Positions 36,057-44,456 of a stretch of 64,000 bases of DNA are shown in pieces. The first letter of the stretch is position 1, and every line of letters starts with the position of its first letter. Below the pieces are notes generated by a model. That model saw only the letters and a list, made by a program, of their open reading frames with translations. It made no database searches and had not been told where the DNA came from. Both the position numbers and the translations under genes were made by a program. This DNA is from Limnochorda sp. L945t (GTDB taxonomy: Bacteria; Bacillota; Limnochordia; Limnochordales; Geochordaceae), in the NCBI RefSeq assembly GCF_035593305.1, contig NZ_CP141615.1, forward strand, positions 1,302,001-1,366,000, given 5' to 3'.

Positions 36057-36848
36057 TCAGAGCCCGGACGCATCCTTTGCGGGTGCAGGTCCGTGGCTCG
36101 TTGCCCGACTCCAGGTGACCCGGTCGCCGTTGCGCATGTCGGCCTGGAAAGGCATGTCGCCCGGGCCCAGCCGCTGCAACAGGGCCGAGAGCAGCGTCAA
36201 ACGCCGCAGGTCGTCGGGCGAGAGCGCGCTCCCCTGACCGTCGCCCGCCACTCCCCACTCCACGCTGCTCCCGTCCGTCAACAACAGCCTCCACTCCCCG
36301 CGCTCGGCGTCCAGGTGCAGCTCGGACAGGCGGCCTCCCAACAGCGGGAGCAGCCGATCGGCCAACTCCGCTCCCAGGGCCACGGCCTGGGGCGCCGGCT
36401 CGAGCGGCTCCGGCACGGCGCCCGGTTGCCAGGCCCCGGTGATGACCGGAAGCTCCCTCGACGTCCCGGCCGGCGGGGGGCCCAGCACTCTGCCCTGCTT
36501 GTCCACTTCGACGATGGACTGCCCGGTCGCGACGTACGCCACGGGGCCCCGGGGGATCACGCGCACCTCCAGCACCGACGGAAGGTGCCGGACGAGCCGG
36601 GCGCTTGCGATGCGCGGCTCCATGGCCACCGCGCGATCGATCTCCCGCTGCTGCACGTCGAGCACGTTACGCCCCTGGCCCCACCGCAGGCGGGCGACCA
36701 GCCGGTCCCCTACCTCCGCCCCGGCGCCGCTGACCGTCACCCGGCTCACCGAAAAGAGCGGAGAAGCGGCGGCGCCGTAAACCCCCAGCGCGGCCACCAG
36801 GGCCACTCCGGCCACGCTGGCCGGCGCGCGCAGGCTCGGTCTCGTCAT
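36057..36848 (-). CDS. ftsQ: division protein FtsQ/DivIB
   Basis: Bitopic divisome protein of 263 aa: a short cytoplasmic head, one helix (about 10-30), a POTRA domain (FSVSRVTVSGAGAEVGDRL, PSVLEVRVIPRGPVAYV) and a beta domain. The ATG at 36848 overlaps the murA stop (ATGA). The frame is open far upstream inside murA, but that part is out of phase with any real product. Confidence 0.87.
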   Translation of the reverse strand: MTRPSLRAPASVAGVALVAALGVYGAAASPLFSVSRVTVSGAGAEVGDRLVARLRWGQGRNVLDVQQREIDRAVAMEPRIASARLVRHLPSVLEVRVIPRGPVAYVATGQSIVEVDKQGRVLGPPPAGTSRELPVITGAWQPGAVPEPLEPAPQAVALGAELADRLLPLLGGRLSELHLDAERGEWRLLLTDGSSVEWGVAGDGQGSALSPDDLRRLTLLSALLQRLGPGDMPFQADMRNGDRVTWSRATSHGPAPAKDASGL

Positions 36849-38116
36849 GCCTGGCTCACCCGCCTGACCCGGGCGCCTGCTTGCGCCAGTTTCTCGACCA
36901 ACCGCTCGTACCCCCGCTCCAGGTGATGGACGCCGCCGACGAAGCTCTGGCCCTCGGCCGCCAGGGCGGCCAGCACCAGCGCGGCCCCTCCGCGAAGGTC
37001 GGGAGCCTCGACGTCTGCCCCGCTCAGCCGGGACGGCCCTCGCACGACGGCGACCCGGCCGTCCACCGCGATGTCTGCTCCCATTCTCCACAACTCCTGG
37101 ACGAAACGGAACCGCCTCGAGTAGATTTCCTCCCGCACCACGCTCGTCCCACGAGCCGTTACCATCAGCGCCACCCACTGCGGCTGCACGTCCGTCGGAA
37201 AGCCCGGATAGGGTTGGGTGCGCACGGAGACGGCCGAAAGCGCCCGCCCCTGCGCCGACACCTCGAGCCCTTCCTCGACGCGCTCCACCTCCACCCCTGC
37301 CGAACGAAGCCTGGCGATGACCGCGGCCAGGTGATCCGCCCTCGCGCCCGTGAGGCGCAGGTGCCCCCGGGTGATGGCGGCCGCCAGGAGCCAGGTGGCC
37401 GCCTCGATCCGGTCCGGCATCAGGCTCCACTCGCAACCGTGCAAGCCGTCCTCCGTTCCCTCGACCCGGATGGCGGAGCTCCCCGCCCCCTGCACCCTCG
37501 CCCCCATCGCCTGGAGGAAGCTCTGGAGCTCCACCACCTCGGGCTCTCGCGCCGCATTGTGGATGACGGTGACCCCCCTGGCCCTCACGGCCGCCATCAT
37601 CAGGTTTTCCGTGGCCCCGACCGATGGGAAGTCCAGCACGATGTCCGTGCCGCTCAGGTGCCGGGCGGTCAGTTCGATGAAGCCGCCCTCCTGCCGCACT
37701 TCGGCGCCCAGGCTCTGCAGCCCGTGCAGGTGCAGGTCGAGCGGGCGTTCCCCGATGTCGCAGCCTCCGGGCTGTGCCATGCGGATTCGTCCCGATCGGG
37801 CCGCTACCGGTCCGAGCAGCTGGACGGACGCCCGCATGGTCCGGACGAGCTCGTCCGGGGGTTGCTCGGCCAACGGGTCGCTCGCTTGCAGGGCCAGCGT
37901 ACCCGGCCCTGTCCACTCGACCTTCACGCCGAGGCCGGACAGCACGCGCATCATGGTGCGGACGTCGGCGATGTCGGGTACGTCGCGGATGACGCAGCGC
38001 TCGGATGTGAGCAGCGTCGCCGCCATCAGCTTGAGCGCCGCGTTCTTGGCGCCGGAGACGGTGATCTCGCCGGAGAGAGGCGCGCCCCCCCGGATCAGCA
38101 GACCATTACGCTCCAC
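36845..38116 (-). CDS. murA: UDP-N-acetylglucosamine 1-carboxyvinyltransferase
   Basis: First committed step of peptidoglycan synthesis, transferring enolpyruvate to UDP-GlcNAc; the target of fosfomycin. The 423-aa protein shows GAKNAALKL and the active-site loop PGGCDIGERP with the reactive cysteine, so fosfomycin binding should be intact. The GTG has AGGGGG upstream. In Bacillus this slot between murG and divIB is held by murB. Confidence 0.96.
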   Translation of the reverse strand: MERNGLLIRGGAPLSGEITVSGAKNAALKLMAATLLTSERCVIRDVPDIADVRTMMRVLSGLGVKVEWTGPGTLALQASDPLAEQPPDELVRTMRASVQLLGPVAARSGRIRMAQPGGCDIGERPLDLHLHGLQSLGAEVRQEGGFIELTARHLSGTDIVLDFPSVGATENLMMAAVRARGVTVIHNAAREPEVVELQSFLQAMGARVQGAGSSAIRVEGTEDGLHGCEWSLMPDRIEAATWLLAAAITRGHLRLTGARADHLAAVIARLRSAGVEVERVEEGLEVSAQGRALSAVSVRTQPYPGFPTDVQPQWVALMVTARGTSVVREEIYSRRFRFVQELWRMGADIAVDGRVAVVRGPSRLSGADVEAPDLRGGAALVLAALAAEGQSFVGGVHHLERGYERLVEKLAQAGARVRRVSQA

Positions 38117-38182
38117 CGGATGGTTCCCCCTATGACCGCTTCATGGTATGCCGGGGGAAAAAGCCCGGTGCGGCGCGCCCCG

Positions 38183-39325
38183 TTAAGCTCCGGCCGCCTG
38201 CAGCACCAGCCTCGCCACCTCCTCGGCTGCCCCGGGCCGGCCGAGCCGCCGGCTCGCCTGGGCCATGGCCCGCAAGCGCTCGGGGCTCATCAAGAGCTCC
38301 CGGATGACCTCCACCAGGCGGCTCCCCGTGAGGGCGCCGTCGGGCACCACCACGCCCGCGCCCGCCCGCTCCACGGCCCTGGCGTTTAGTTGCTGGTGGC
38401 CTTCGGCCGCATACGGGTACGGGACCAGGATCAGGGGCACGCCTCGCGCCGTGTACTCCGCGATGGAGATGGCGCCGGCCCGGGAGACCGCCAGGTCGGC
38501 GGCCGCCACCGCCGCCGGCATGTCGTCCACGTACGGCACGACCCGAAGCCGCCCCAACCGCCAGCCGCCGCTGTCGCGCCTCCCTCCGGGGTACCGGGCC
38601 GACAGGGCGGCCTCTACCTCATCGAACTGGCTTTGCCCGGTCGAGACCAGGACCTGCGCTCCCTCGAGATGGGCCAGCTCCTCGGCGGCCTCCACCACGG
38701 CGAAGTTGAACCGCCGGGCTCCCTGGCTCGCCCCTACCACGAGCACCGTTCGCAGGCCCGCCTCGAGGCCCAGCCGTCGTATTCCCTCCTCCCGGCCCAC
38801 GGTCAACAGTTCCCGCCGCACCGGGTTGCCGGTGACCACGGCCCGGGCCTGCACCGGCGCCGGCAGGCGGTTCCTCGCCTCCTCGAAGCCCAGCGCCACC
38901 GCTCGCGCCCAGCGGGCCATGAGCCGCGTCGCCCGGCCCGGCAGAGCGTTTTGCTCCTGCCAGACGACCGGGATCCGCACCATCCGGGCGCCGGCCACCG
39001 CCGGGGCGCAGCCGTAGCCGCCCGTCGCGAGCACCACCCGCGCGCCCAGGGTCCGCAGCCGCCACGCCGCTTCCACGGAGCCCCGGGCCAACGCCGCGGC
39101 GAAGACGGCAGCCGCCGGGGAGAGCCTGGCGGGCGCCGGCTCGCCGGCCACGACGTGGAAAGCCTCCCCGTATCGCCGCAAGAGCACCGGTCCCAGGCCC
39201 CGGCGGGTCGTCAGGAACGTGACGGCGGCCTGCGGGTCGAGGGCCCGCAGCTCCTGCGCCACCGCCAGCCCGGGGTAGATGTGCCCGCCGGTGCCGGCTG
39301 CCGCGATGACCACGTGCACGCTCAC
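38183..39325 (-). CDS. murG: lipid II synthase MurG
   Basis: GT28 glycosyltransferase adding GlcNAc to lipid I on the inner membrane face. The 380-aa product starts VSVHVVIAAAGTGGHIYPGLAVA, the G-loop of the family. It has GGYGCAPAV, TGNPVRREL, and the UDP-binding VSRAGAISIAEYTARGVPLILVP. The GTG overlaps the ftsW stop (GTGA). Confidence 0.95.
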   Translation of the reverse strand: MSVHVVIAAAGTGGHIYPGLAVAQELRALDPQAAVTFLTTRRGLGPVLLRRYGEAFHVVAGEPAPARLSPAAAVFAAALARGSVEAAWRLRTLGARVVLATGGYGCAPAVAGARMVRIPVVWQEQNALPGRATRLMARWARAVALGFEEARNRLPAPVQARAVVTGNPVRRELLTVGREEGIRRLGLEAGLRTVLVVGASQGARRFNFAVVEAAEELAHLEGAQVLVSTGQSQFDEVEAALSARYPGGRRDSGGWRLGRLRVVPYVDDMPAAVAAADLAVSRAGAISIAEYTARGVPLILVPYPYAAEGHQQLNARAVERAGAGVVVPDGALTGSRLVEVIRELLMSPERLRAMAQASRRLGRPGAAEEVARLVLQAAGA

Positions 39326-40479
39326 AACACGCTCCGCCGGGAAAGGCGCAGCAGCACGCCCATGGCCGTCATGCTGGCCATCAGGGAGCTGCCCCCGTAC
39401 GAGATGAACGGCAGGGGGATCCCGGTGACCGGCAAGCTGCCGGTCACCACACCGATGTTGAGCAGCCCCTGTACGACCACGAGCGAGACCGCGCCCACCG
39501 CCAGCAGCTGCTCGTAGCGATCCTGCAGCCCGAGGGCGATGCGATAGCCTCGCCAGGCGACCACGGCGAAGAGGGCCACCACCGTGGCGGCGCCGATCCA
39601 GCCCAGCTCCTCGCTCAAGATGGCGAAGATGAAGTCCGTGTGGTGCTCCGGCAGGTAGGCGAACTTCTGGCGGCTTTGCCCGAGACCGAGCCCGAACAGC
39701 CCACCCGACCCGACCGCGAGCAGCGACTGGATGACGCTCCACCCCTTGCCGGCAGGGTCGGCCCACGGGTCGAGGAAGGCCAGCAGCCGGGCCATCCGGT
39801 ACGGCTCGATCCAGATGAGGGCGAGCATGGCCGGCAGTGCCAGCAGGCCCAGGACGACGAGCTGCTGGTAGCGCATGCCGCCGGCGAACAGCACCGCCAC
39901 CACCACCGCCAGGAGCACCAGCCCCGTGCCGAAGTCGGGCTCCAGCATGATGAGGCCGAAGGCCACGCCGACCGCCAGGAGCGGCACGAGCGGGCCCCGG
40001 ACGAAGGAGCTCATCGTGCCCGTACGGTCGGCCGCCCACCAGGCCGTGAAGTTGATGGCCGCGAGCTTGGCGAGCTCCGACGGCTGCAGATTGACGAAAG
40101 GCAGGGAGATCCACCGGCGCGAACCGCCGATCTCCTGGCCGACCACCAGCACCACGGCCAACAGCACGTACGAGAAGACCATGAGCGGCACCGCCACCGG
40201 CCGCAGGCGCTGCACATCGAAGCGCAGCATGGCCAGCGCCAGGGCCCACGACATCGCCGCGTACACGACCTGGCGCTTGAAAAAGTAGTAGGGATCGCGA
40301 AACTGCGCGAGGCCCCGGGTATAGCTGGCGCTCAGCACCATGACCAGCCCGATGGCCATGAGCACGCTCAGCGCGGCGATGAGCACGAGGTCGGGCGGCG
40401 CCTGCGCGTGCGGCACGTCCGACGCCGCCATCTCCCCCGGGGGGCTGCCCGGTCGGCGCCGCAATTCGATGACGCTCAC
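39322..40479 (-). CDS. ftsW: peptidoglycan polymerase FtsW/SpoVE
   Basis: SEDS-family glycosyltransferase of 385 aa with about ten membrane helices. Conserved parts: GGSRRWISLPFVNLQPSELAK, the LEPDFGTGLVL segment with the catalytic aspartate, and ISYGGSSLMASM at the end. The GTG is 6 bases after GGGGGT and overlaps the mraY stop. In a spore former this could be the cortex enzyme SpoVE or general FtsW; position next to murG favours either. Confidence 0.94.
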   Translation of the reverse strand: MSVIELRRRPGSPPGEMAASDVPHAQAPPDLVLIAALSVLMAIGLVMVLSASYTRGLAQFRDPYYFFKRQVVYAAMSWALALAMLRFDVQRLRPVAVPLMVFSYVLLAVVLVVGQEIGGSRRWISLPFVNLQPSELAKLAAINFTAWWAADRTGTMSSFVRGPLVPLLAVGVAFGLIMLEPDFGTGLVLLAVVVAVLFAGGMRYQQLVVLGLLALPAMLALIWIEPYRMARLLAFLDPWADPAGKGWSVIQSLLAVGSGGLFGLGLGQSRQKFAYLPEHHTDFIFAILSEELGWIGAATVVALFAVVAWRGYRIALGLQDRYEQLLAVGAVSLVVVQGLLNIGVVTGSLPVTGIPLPFISYGGSSLMASMTAMGVLLRLSRRSVL

Positions 40480-41474
40480 GGTGTTACCCCCACGCTCCCG
40501 GACAGGATGGCCCACAGCCCGACGAGCCCGAACAGCGCGGCCCACAGCCACAGCCGCACGACCACCTGCGGCTCGCTCCACCCCTCGAGCTCCAGGTGAT
40601 GGTGGAACGGGCTCATGCGAAAAAGCCGGCGGCCGCCGGTGAGCCGGAAGTAGGCGACCTGCGCCATGACCGACAGGGTCTCCACCACGAACAGCCCGCC
40701 CACGATCGGCAAGGAGAGGAGCGTCCCGGTGAACGTCCCCATGGCGGCCAGCGCCGCTCCCAGCGCCAGGCTGCCCGTGTCGCCCATGAACACCTGGGCC
40801 GGGTACCCGTTGTACCACATGAACCCCAGGCAGGCCCCTCCGACGGCGCCGGCGAAGATGCCCACCTCCGGCCGCCCGGCCATCCAGGCGGCGCCCGCGT
40901 AGACCGCCGAGGCGATGGCGATGGCGCCGGCGGCGAGCCCGTCCAGGCCGTCGGTCAGGTTGACGGCGTTGGCGCTGGCCGTCGTGGCCAGGGTGGACAG
41001 CAACACGAAGAGCCACGGGGCGAGCTCCCAGCTCGTCCCGGCAAACGGCACCCCTTGCCGGGTGGCTTCCGGGGCGACGCGCAGGGTCCACACCGCCAGG
41101 AGGGCGGCCAGCAACACCTGGCCGGCGAACTTCTCGCGGGCCCGCAGGCCCATCGCACGATGCAGCCGCAGTGCCCGCATATCGTCGATGCTCCCGAGCA
41201 GGGCGAAGGCCACGACGAACAGCACGAGCACCAGCGCCCGATCCACGCGGGGGGTGAAGACCAGGGTGGCCGCTGCGGCTGCCACTATCACCACCGCGCC
41301 TCCCATGGTCGGCGTGCCCGCCTTGGCCGCGTGCCGGGCCGGCCCCTCGCTCCGGATGGCCTTTCCGACCTTCATGCGGTGCAGGATGCGGATGCTGCCC
41401 GGCATGAGCAGGAAGGTGGCGATCATGGCGAACAGGGATGCGCCGATGATCTGGCCCAGGGTCGCGGGGTTCAC
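40476..41474 (-). CDS. mraY: phospho-N-acetylmuramoyl-pentapeptide transferase
   Basis: Makes lipid I from UDP-MurNAc-pentapeptide and undecaprenyl phosphate. The 332-aa, ten-helix protein has GTPTMGG, the catalytic NLTDGLDGLAAG, VFMGDTGSLALG, and FRMSPFHHHLELEGW. The GTG at 41474 has AGGAGG 4 bases upstream and overlaps the murF stop. murD, which normally follows mraY, is absent. Confidence 0.95.
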   Translation of the reverse strand: MNPATLGQIIGASLFAMIATFLLMPGSIRILHRMKVGKAIRSEGPARHAAKAGTPTMGGAVVIVAAAAATLVFTPRVDRALVLVLFVVAFALLGSIDDMRALRLHRAMGLRAREKFAGQVLLAALLAVWTLRVAPEATRQGVPFAGTSWELAPWLFVLLSTLATTASANAVNLTDGLDGLAAGAIAIASAVYAGAAWMAGRPEVGIFAGAVGGACLGFMWYNGYPAQVFMGDTGSLALGAALAAMGTFTGTLLSLPIVGGLFVVETLSVMAQVAYFRLTGGRRLFRMSPFHHHLELEGWSEPQVVVRLWLWAALFGLVGLWAILSGSVGVTP

Positions 41475-42907
41475 GGGACCTCCTTCCCGGGCGCAGCGTC
41501 CTGAGCGGAGGCAAGCGCCTGCACCACGCGCTCGAGCCCGACTGCTCGCGAGCCTTTGACCAACACCGTATCTCCCGGCCGGACGATCCCCGTTACCCGG
41601 GCGGCTGCTTCGCCGGCATCCGAGGCCACCACGACGTCCACCTGCCCGCCGCCGGCCGCCCGGCGGGCGCCTTCGGCCGTCCACGCCGCCATGCTGCCGG
41701 TCGCCACCAGCACCGCGACGCCCCGCCGAGCGGCCTCCTCTCCCACGGATCGGTGGGCCTCCCGGGCAAGCTCACCCAGCTCGAGCATGTCCCCCAACAC
41801 GGCGACGGCACGGCTTCTCCGCTCCGCCGCGATCCGCTCCAGGGTCTCGAGCGCCGCCCGCATGGAGGCGGGGCTGGCGTTGTAGGCGTCGTTGATGATG
41901 AGGACGTCGCCCGGCCCCGGCACGGTCTCCATGCGCATGGACGCCCCCGCGAACTCGGCGAGTCCGGCCGGGACGGCCGCCGGGTCGACGCCGCACGCCA
42001 GCGAGGCAGCGGCGGCGGCCGCGGCGTCCAGCGCCAGGTGTCGGCCCGGGATCGGCACGTGACACGGGATGGTCGGCCCGTCCCGCACCGCGAGCTCGAA
42101 GCGGGTGCCCAAGAGCCCGCCTCCTTCCACGTGCTGCACCCGCACGTCCGCGGCGCCGGAGGTCCCGAAGGTGATCACGCGCACCCCGCTTCGAGCCCGG
42201 GCACGCATCGCCACGACCCGCGGGTCGTCTGCGTTGAGGACGGCCGCTCCCCCGGCCTCGAGCACCTCCACCAGCTCCGCCTTGGCCCGGGCAATGGCCT
42301 CCACGCTTCCCAGCACGCCGACATGGGACTCCCCGACGTTGGTGACCACCCCGACCGAGGGCAGGGCCAGGCGGCCCAGGTGGCGGATCTGGCCGAGCCC
42401 CCGCATGGCGATCTCCAGGACCAGATAGCGGGTCTCGTCGCTTGCCATCAGGATCGCCAGGGGCACGCCCACGTCGTTGTTGAAGCTGGCGGGCGCCCGC
42501 ACGGTGGGGCCTACCCGGCCGAGGATGGCCGCGGTCATCTCCTTGGTGGTGGTCTTGCCCACGCTGCCGGTCACGGCCACCACCCGCACCGCCAGCCGGC
42601 GGCGGTACCACGCGGCGAGGCGCTGGAGACCCTCCAGGGTTTCCTCGACGGCGACGGCCGCGTACTCGCCCGGCGGGAGCGCGCCGGCCCGCCGGCTGCT
42701 GACCAGCACCGCGGCGGCTCCCCGCTCCACCGCCTGCCCGACGAAGTCGTGGCCGTCGAAGCGCGGCCCCACCAGGGCCACGAACAGATCGCCCGGCCGG
42801 ACGCTGCGCGAGTCGGTGCTCACTCCCGTCAACCGGCCATGGGCGGGCCCCCGGACGATCCTGCCGCCGGCTCCTTCGGCCACGGCCTGTACGCTAAGCT
42901 CCTGCAC
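41471..42907 (-). CDS. murF: UDP-MurNAc-tripeptide D-alanyl-D-alanine ligase
   Basis: Mur ligase adding D-Ala-D-Ala. The 478-aa product has STDSRSVRPGDLFVAL near the N-terminus, ATP loop GSVGKTTTKEM, NNDVGVPLAIL, LEIAMRGLGQI and INDAYNASPASMRAAL, which are MurF-typical. The GTG at 42907 lies inside the murE end (14-base overlap). Confidence 0.95.
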   Translation of the reverse strand: MQELSVQAVAEGAGGRIVRGPAHGRLTGVSTDSRSVRPGDLFVALVGPRFDGHDFVGQAVERGAAAVLVSSRRAGALPPGEYAAVAVEETLEGLQRLAAWYRRRLAVRVVAVTGSVGKTTTKEMTAAILGRVGPTVRAPASFNNDVGVPLAILMASDETRYLVLEIAMRGLGQIRHLGRLALPSVGVVTNVGESHVGVLGSVEAIARAKAELVEVLEAGGAAVLNADDPRVVAMRARARSGVRVITFGTSGAADVRVQHVEGGGLLGTRFELAVRDGPTIPCHVPIPGRHLALDAAAAAAASLACGVDPAAVPAGLAEFAGASMRMETVPGPGDVLIINDAYNASPASMRAALETLERIAAERRSRAVAVLGDMLELGELAREAHRSVGEEAARRGVAVLVATGSMAAWTAEGARRAAGGGQVDVVVASDAGEAAARVTGIVRPGDTVLVKGSRAVGLERVVQALASAQDAAPGKEVP

Positions 42908-44456
42908 GTCGTTCCGCCTTTCCCTCGGTGGCCTCCCCGTAGCCCATCCGGCGCAGGACCTCCCGGACCACCTCCCGGTCGTCAAAGTGGATGACCCGTT
43001 CCCGGAAGACCTGGTACGTCTCGTGACCCTTGCCAGCAATCACGACCATGTCGCCCGGCGCCGCTCCTCTCAGCGCCTGCTCGATGGCCTGCCTGCGGTC
43101 GACGATGACCTCGTACGCCTGGAGCCGGGCTTCGCTCGAGCGGCGCCCCTCGAGCACCCCTCGCTCGATCTCCCGGCAAATGCTCTCGGGCTCTTCGCTC
43201 CGGGGATTGTCCGAGGTGATGACCACCCGCTCGGCCAGGCGTGCCGCAATGCTCCCCATGATGGGCCGCTTGCCGCGGTCCCGGTCGCCGCCGCACCCGA
43301 AGACTACCCAGACCTGCCGCGGGCCGTGGTCCCGGGCCGCCTTGAGGATGTTTTCGAGGCCGTCGGGCGTGTGGGCGTAATCCACGATCACCTCGAAAGG
43401 CTGCCCCTCCCGGATCGCTTCGAAGCGCCCCGGTACCCCTTCCACCCGCTCCAGCCCCGGCACCGCCCGGTCGAGCGGGACACCCTCGTGGAGCCCCGCC
43501 GCCAGCGCCCCGAGCGCATTGTACACGTTGAAGCGTCCGGAGAGCTTCAGCCGTACCTCTGCCTGCCCCCACGGGCTCTTCACCAGGAAGGAGGCACCCT
43601 GTCCGCCCAGCCGCACCTGCTCGGCCGTCACGTCCCAGCGGGGGTCGAGCCCGTAACGCACCACCGGGGCAGCGCTCTCACGGGCCATGTACTCGCCGGA
43701 CGGATCGTCGCCGTTGACGATGGCGAGCTTGTGACCCTTGGTTCCCGGCGTGAGGGAGGCGAAGAAGGCGGCCTTGGCATCCCGGTAGGCTTCCATGGTA
43801 CCGTGGAAGTCCAGGTGGTCTTGCGTCAGGTTGGTGAAGATGCCCACGTCGTACTCGATGCCGGCCAATCTCCGCAGCACCACGGCGTGGGACGATACCT
43901 CCGTCACCGCGTGCGTGCTCGACGCCTGGACCATCCGGGAAAAGAGCTCGAGCATGTCGCTCGACTCGGGGGTGGTCCGATCGGCGTCCAGCACCTCGTC
44001 GCCCACGACCCGCAGCACGGTCCCCACCAGCCCCGTACGGTACCCGCCGGCCTCCAGCACCGCTCTGGTCAGGAAGGTGGTGGTCGTCTTCCCGTTGGTG
44101 CCCGTCACGCCCACCAGCCGCAGCGCCCTGTCGGGATGGCTGAAGAAGGCGGCGGCCGCGACGGCCAGAGCCGAGCGGCTGTCGCCGACCCGCACCGTGG
44201 GCACCTGGTCTTCCAGGCCCCCCTGCAGGGGTCGCTCGGTCACGATCATCACGGCCCCCCTGCCGGCCGCCTCGCCTGCGAACGCATGGCCGTCGTGCTG
44301 GTGGCCACGGATGCAGACGAAAACGTCGCCCGGCACCACCCCCCTGGAATCGTAGCGCACGCCCCGCACCAGCGCCTCTCTCTTGGAGGGGGACTCCCAT
44401 GCGCGTCCCGGCCGCTCGAGAGGGGCAAGGCAAGCGGCCAATTCCTCTACCGTCAC
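42894..44456 (-). CDS. murE: UDP-MurNAc-L-Ala-D-Glu:meso-DAP ligase
   Basis: Mur ligase adding the third peptide residue. The 520-aa protein has the ATP loop GTNGKTTTTF, the carbamylated-lysine region and the specificity motif DNPRSEEP. DNPR with arginine predicts meso-diaminopimelate rather than lysine, so the wall should be of the DAP type. The GTG at 44456 is 7 bases after AAGGAAG and overlaps the upstream stop (GTGA). Confidence 0.96.
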   Translation of the reverse strand: MTVEELAACLAPLERPGRAWESPSKREALVRGVRYDSRGVVPGDVFVCIRGHQHDGHAFAGEAAGRGAVMIVTERPLQGGLEDQVPTVRVGDSRSALAVAAAAFFSHPDRALRLVGVTGTNGKTTTTFLTRAVLEAGGYRTGLVGTVLRVVGDEVLDADRTTPESSDMLELFSRMVQASSTHAVTEVSSHAVVLRRLAGIEYDVGIFTNLTQDHLDFHGTMEAYRDAKAAFFASLTPGTKGHKLAIVNGDDPSGEYMARESAAPVVRYGLDPRWDVTAEQVRLGGQGASFLVKSPWGQAEVRLKLSGRFNVYNALGALAAGLHEGVPLDRAVPGLERVEGVPGRFEAIREGQPFEVIVDYAHTPDGLENILKAARDHGPRQVWVVFGCGGDRDRGKRPIMGSIAARLAERVVITSDNPRSEEPESICREIERGVLEGRRSSEARLQAYEVIVDRRQAIEQALRGAAPGDMVVIAGKGHETYQVFRERVIHFDDREVVREVLRRMGYGEATEGKAERRAGA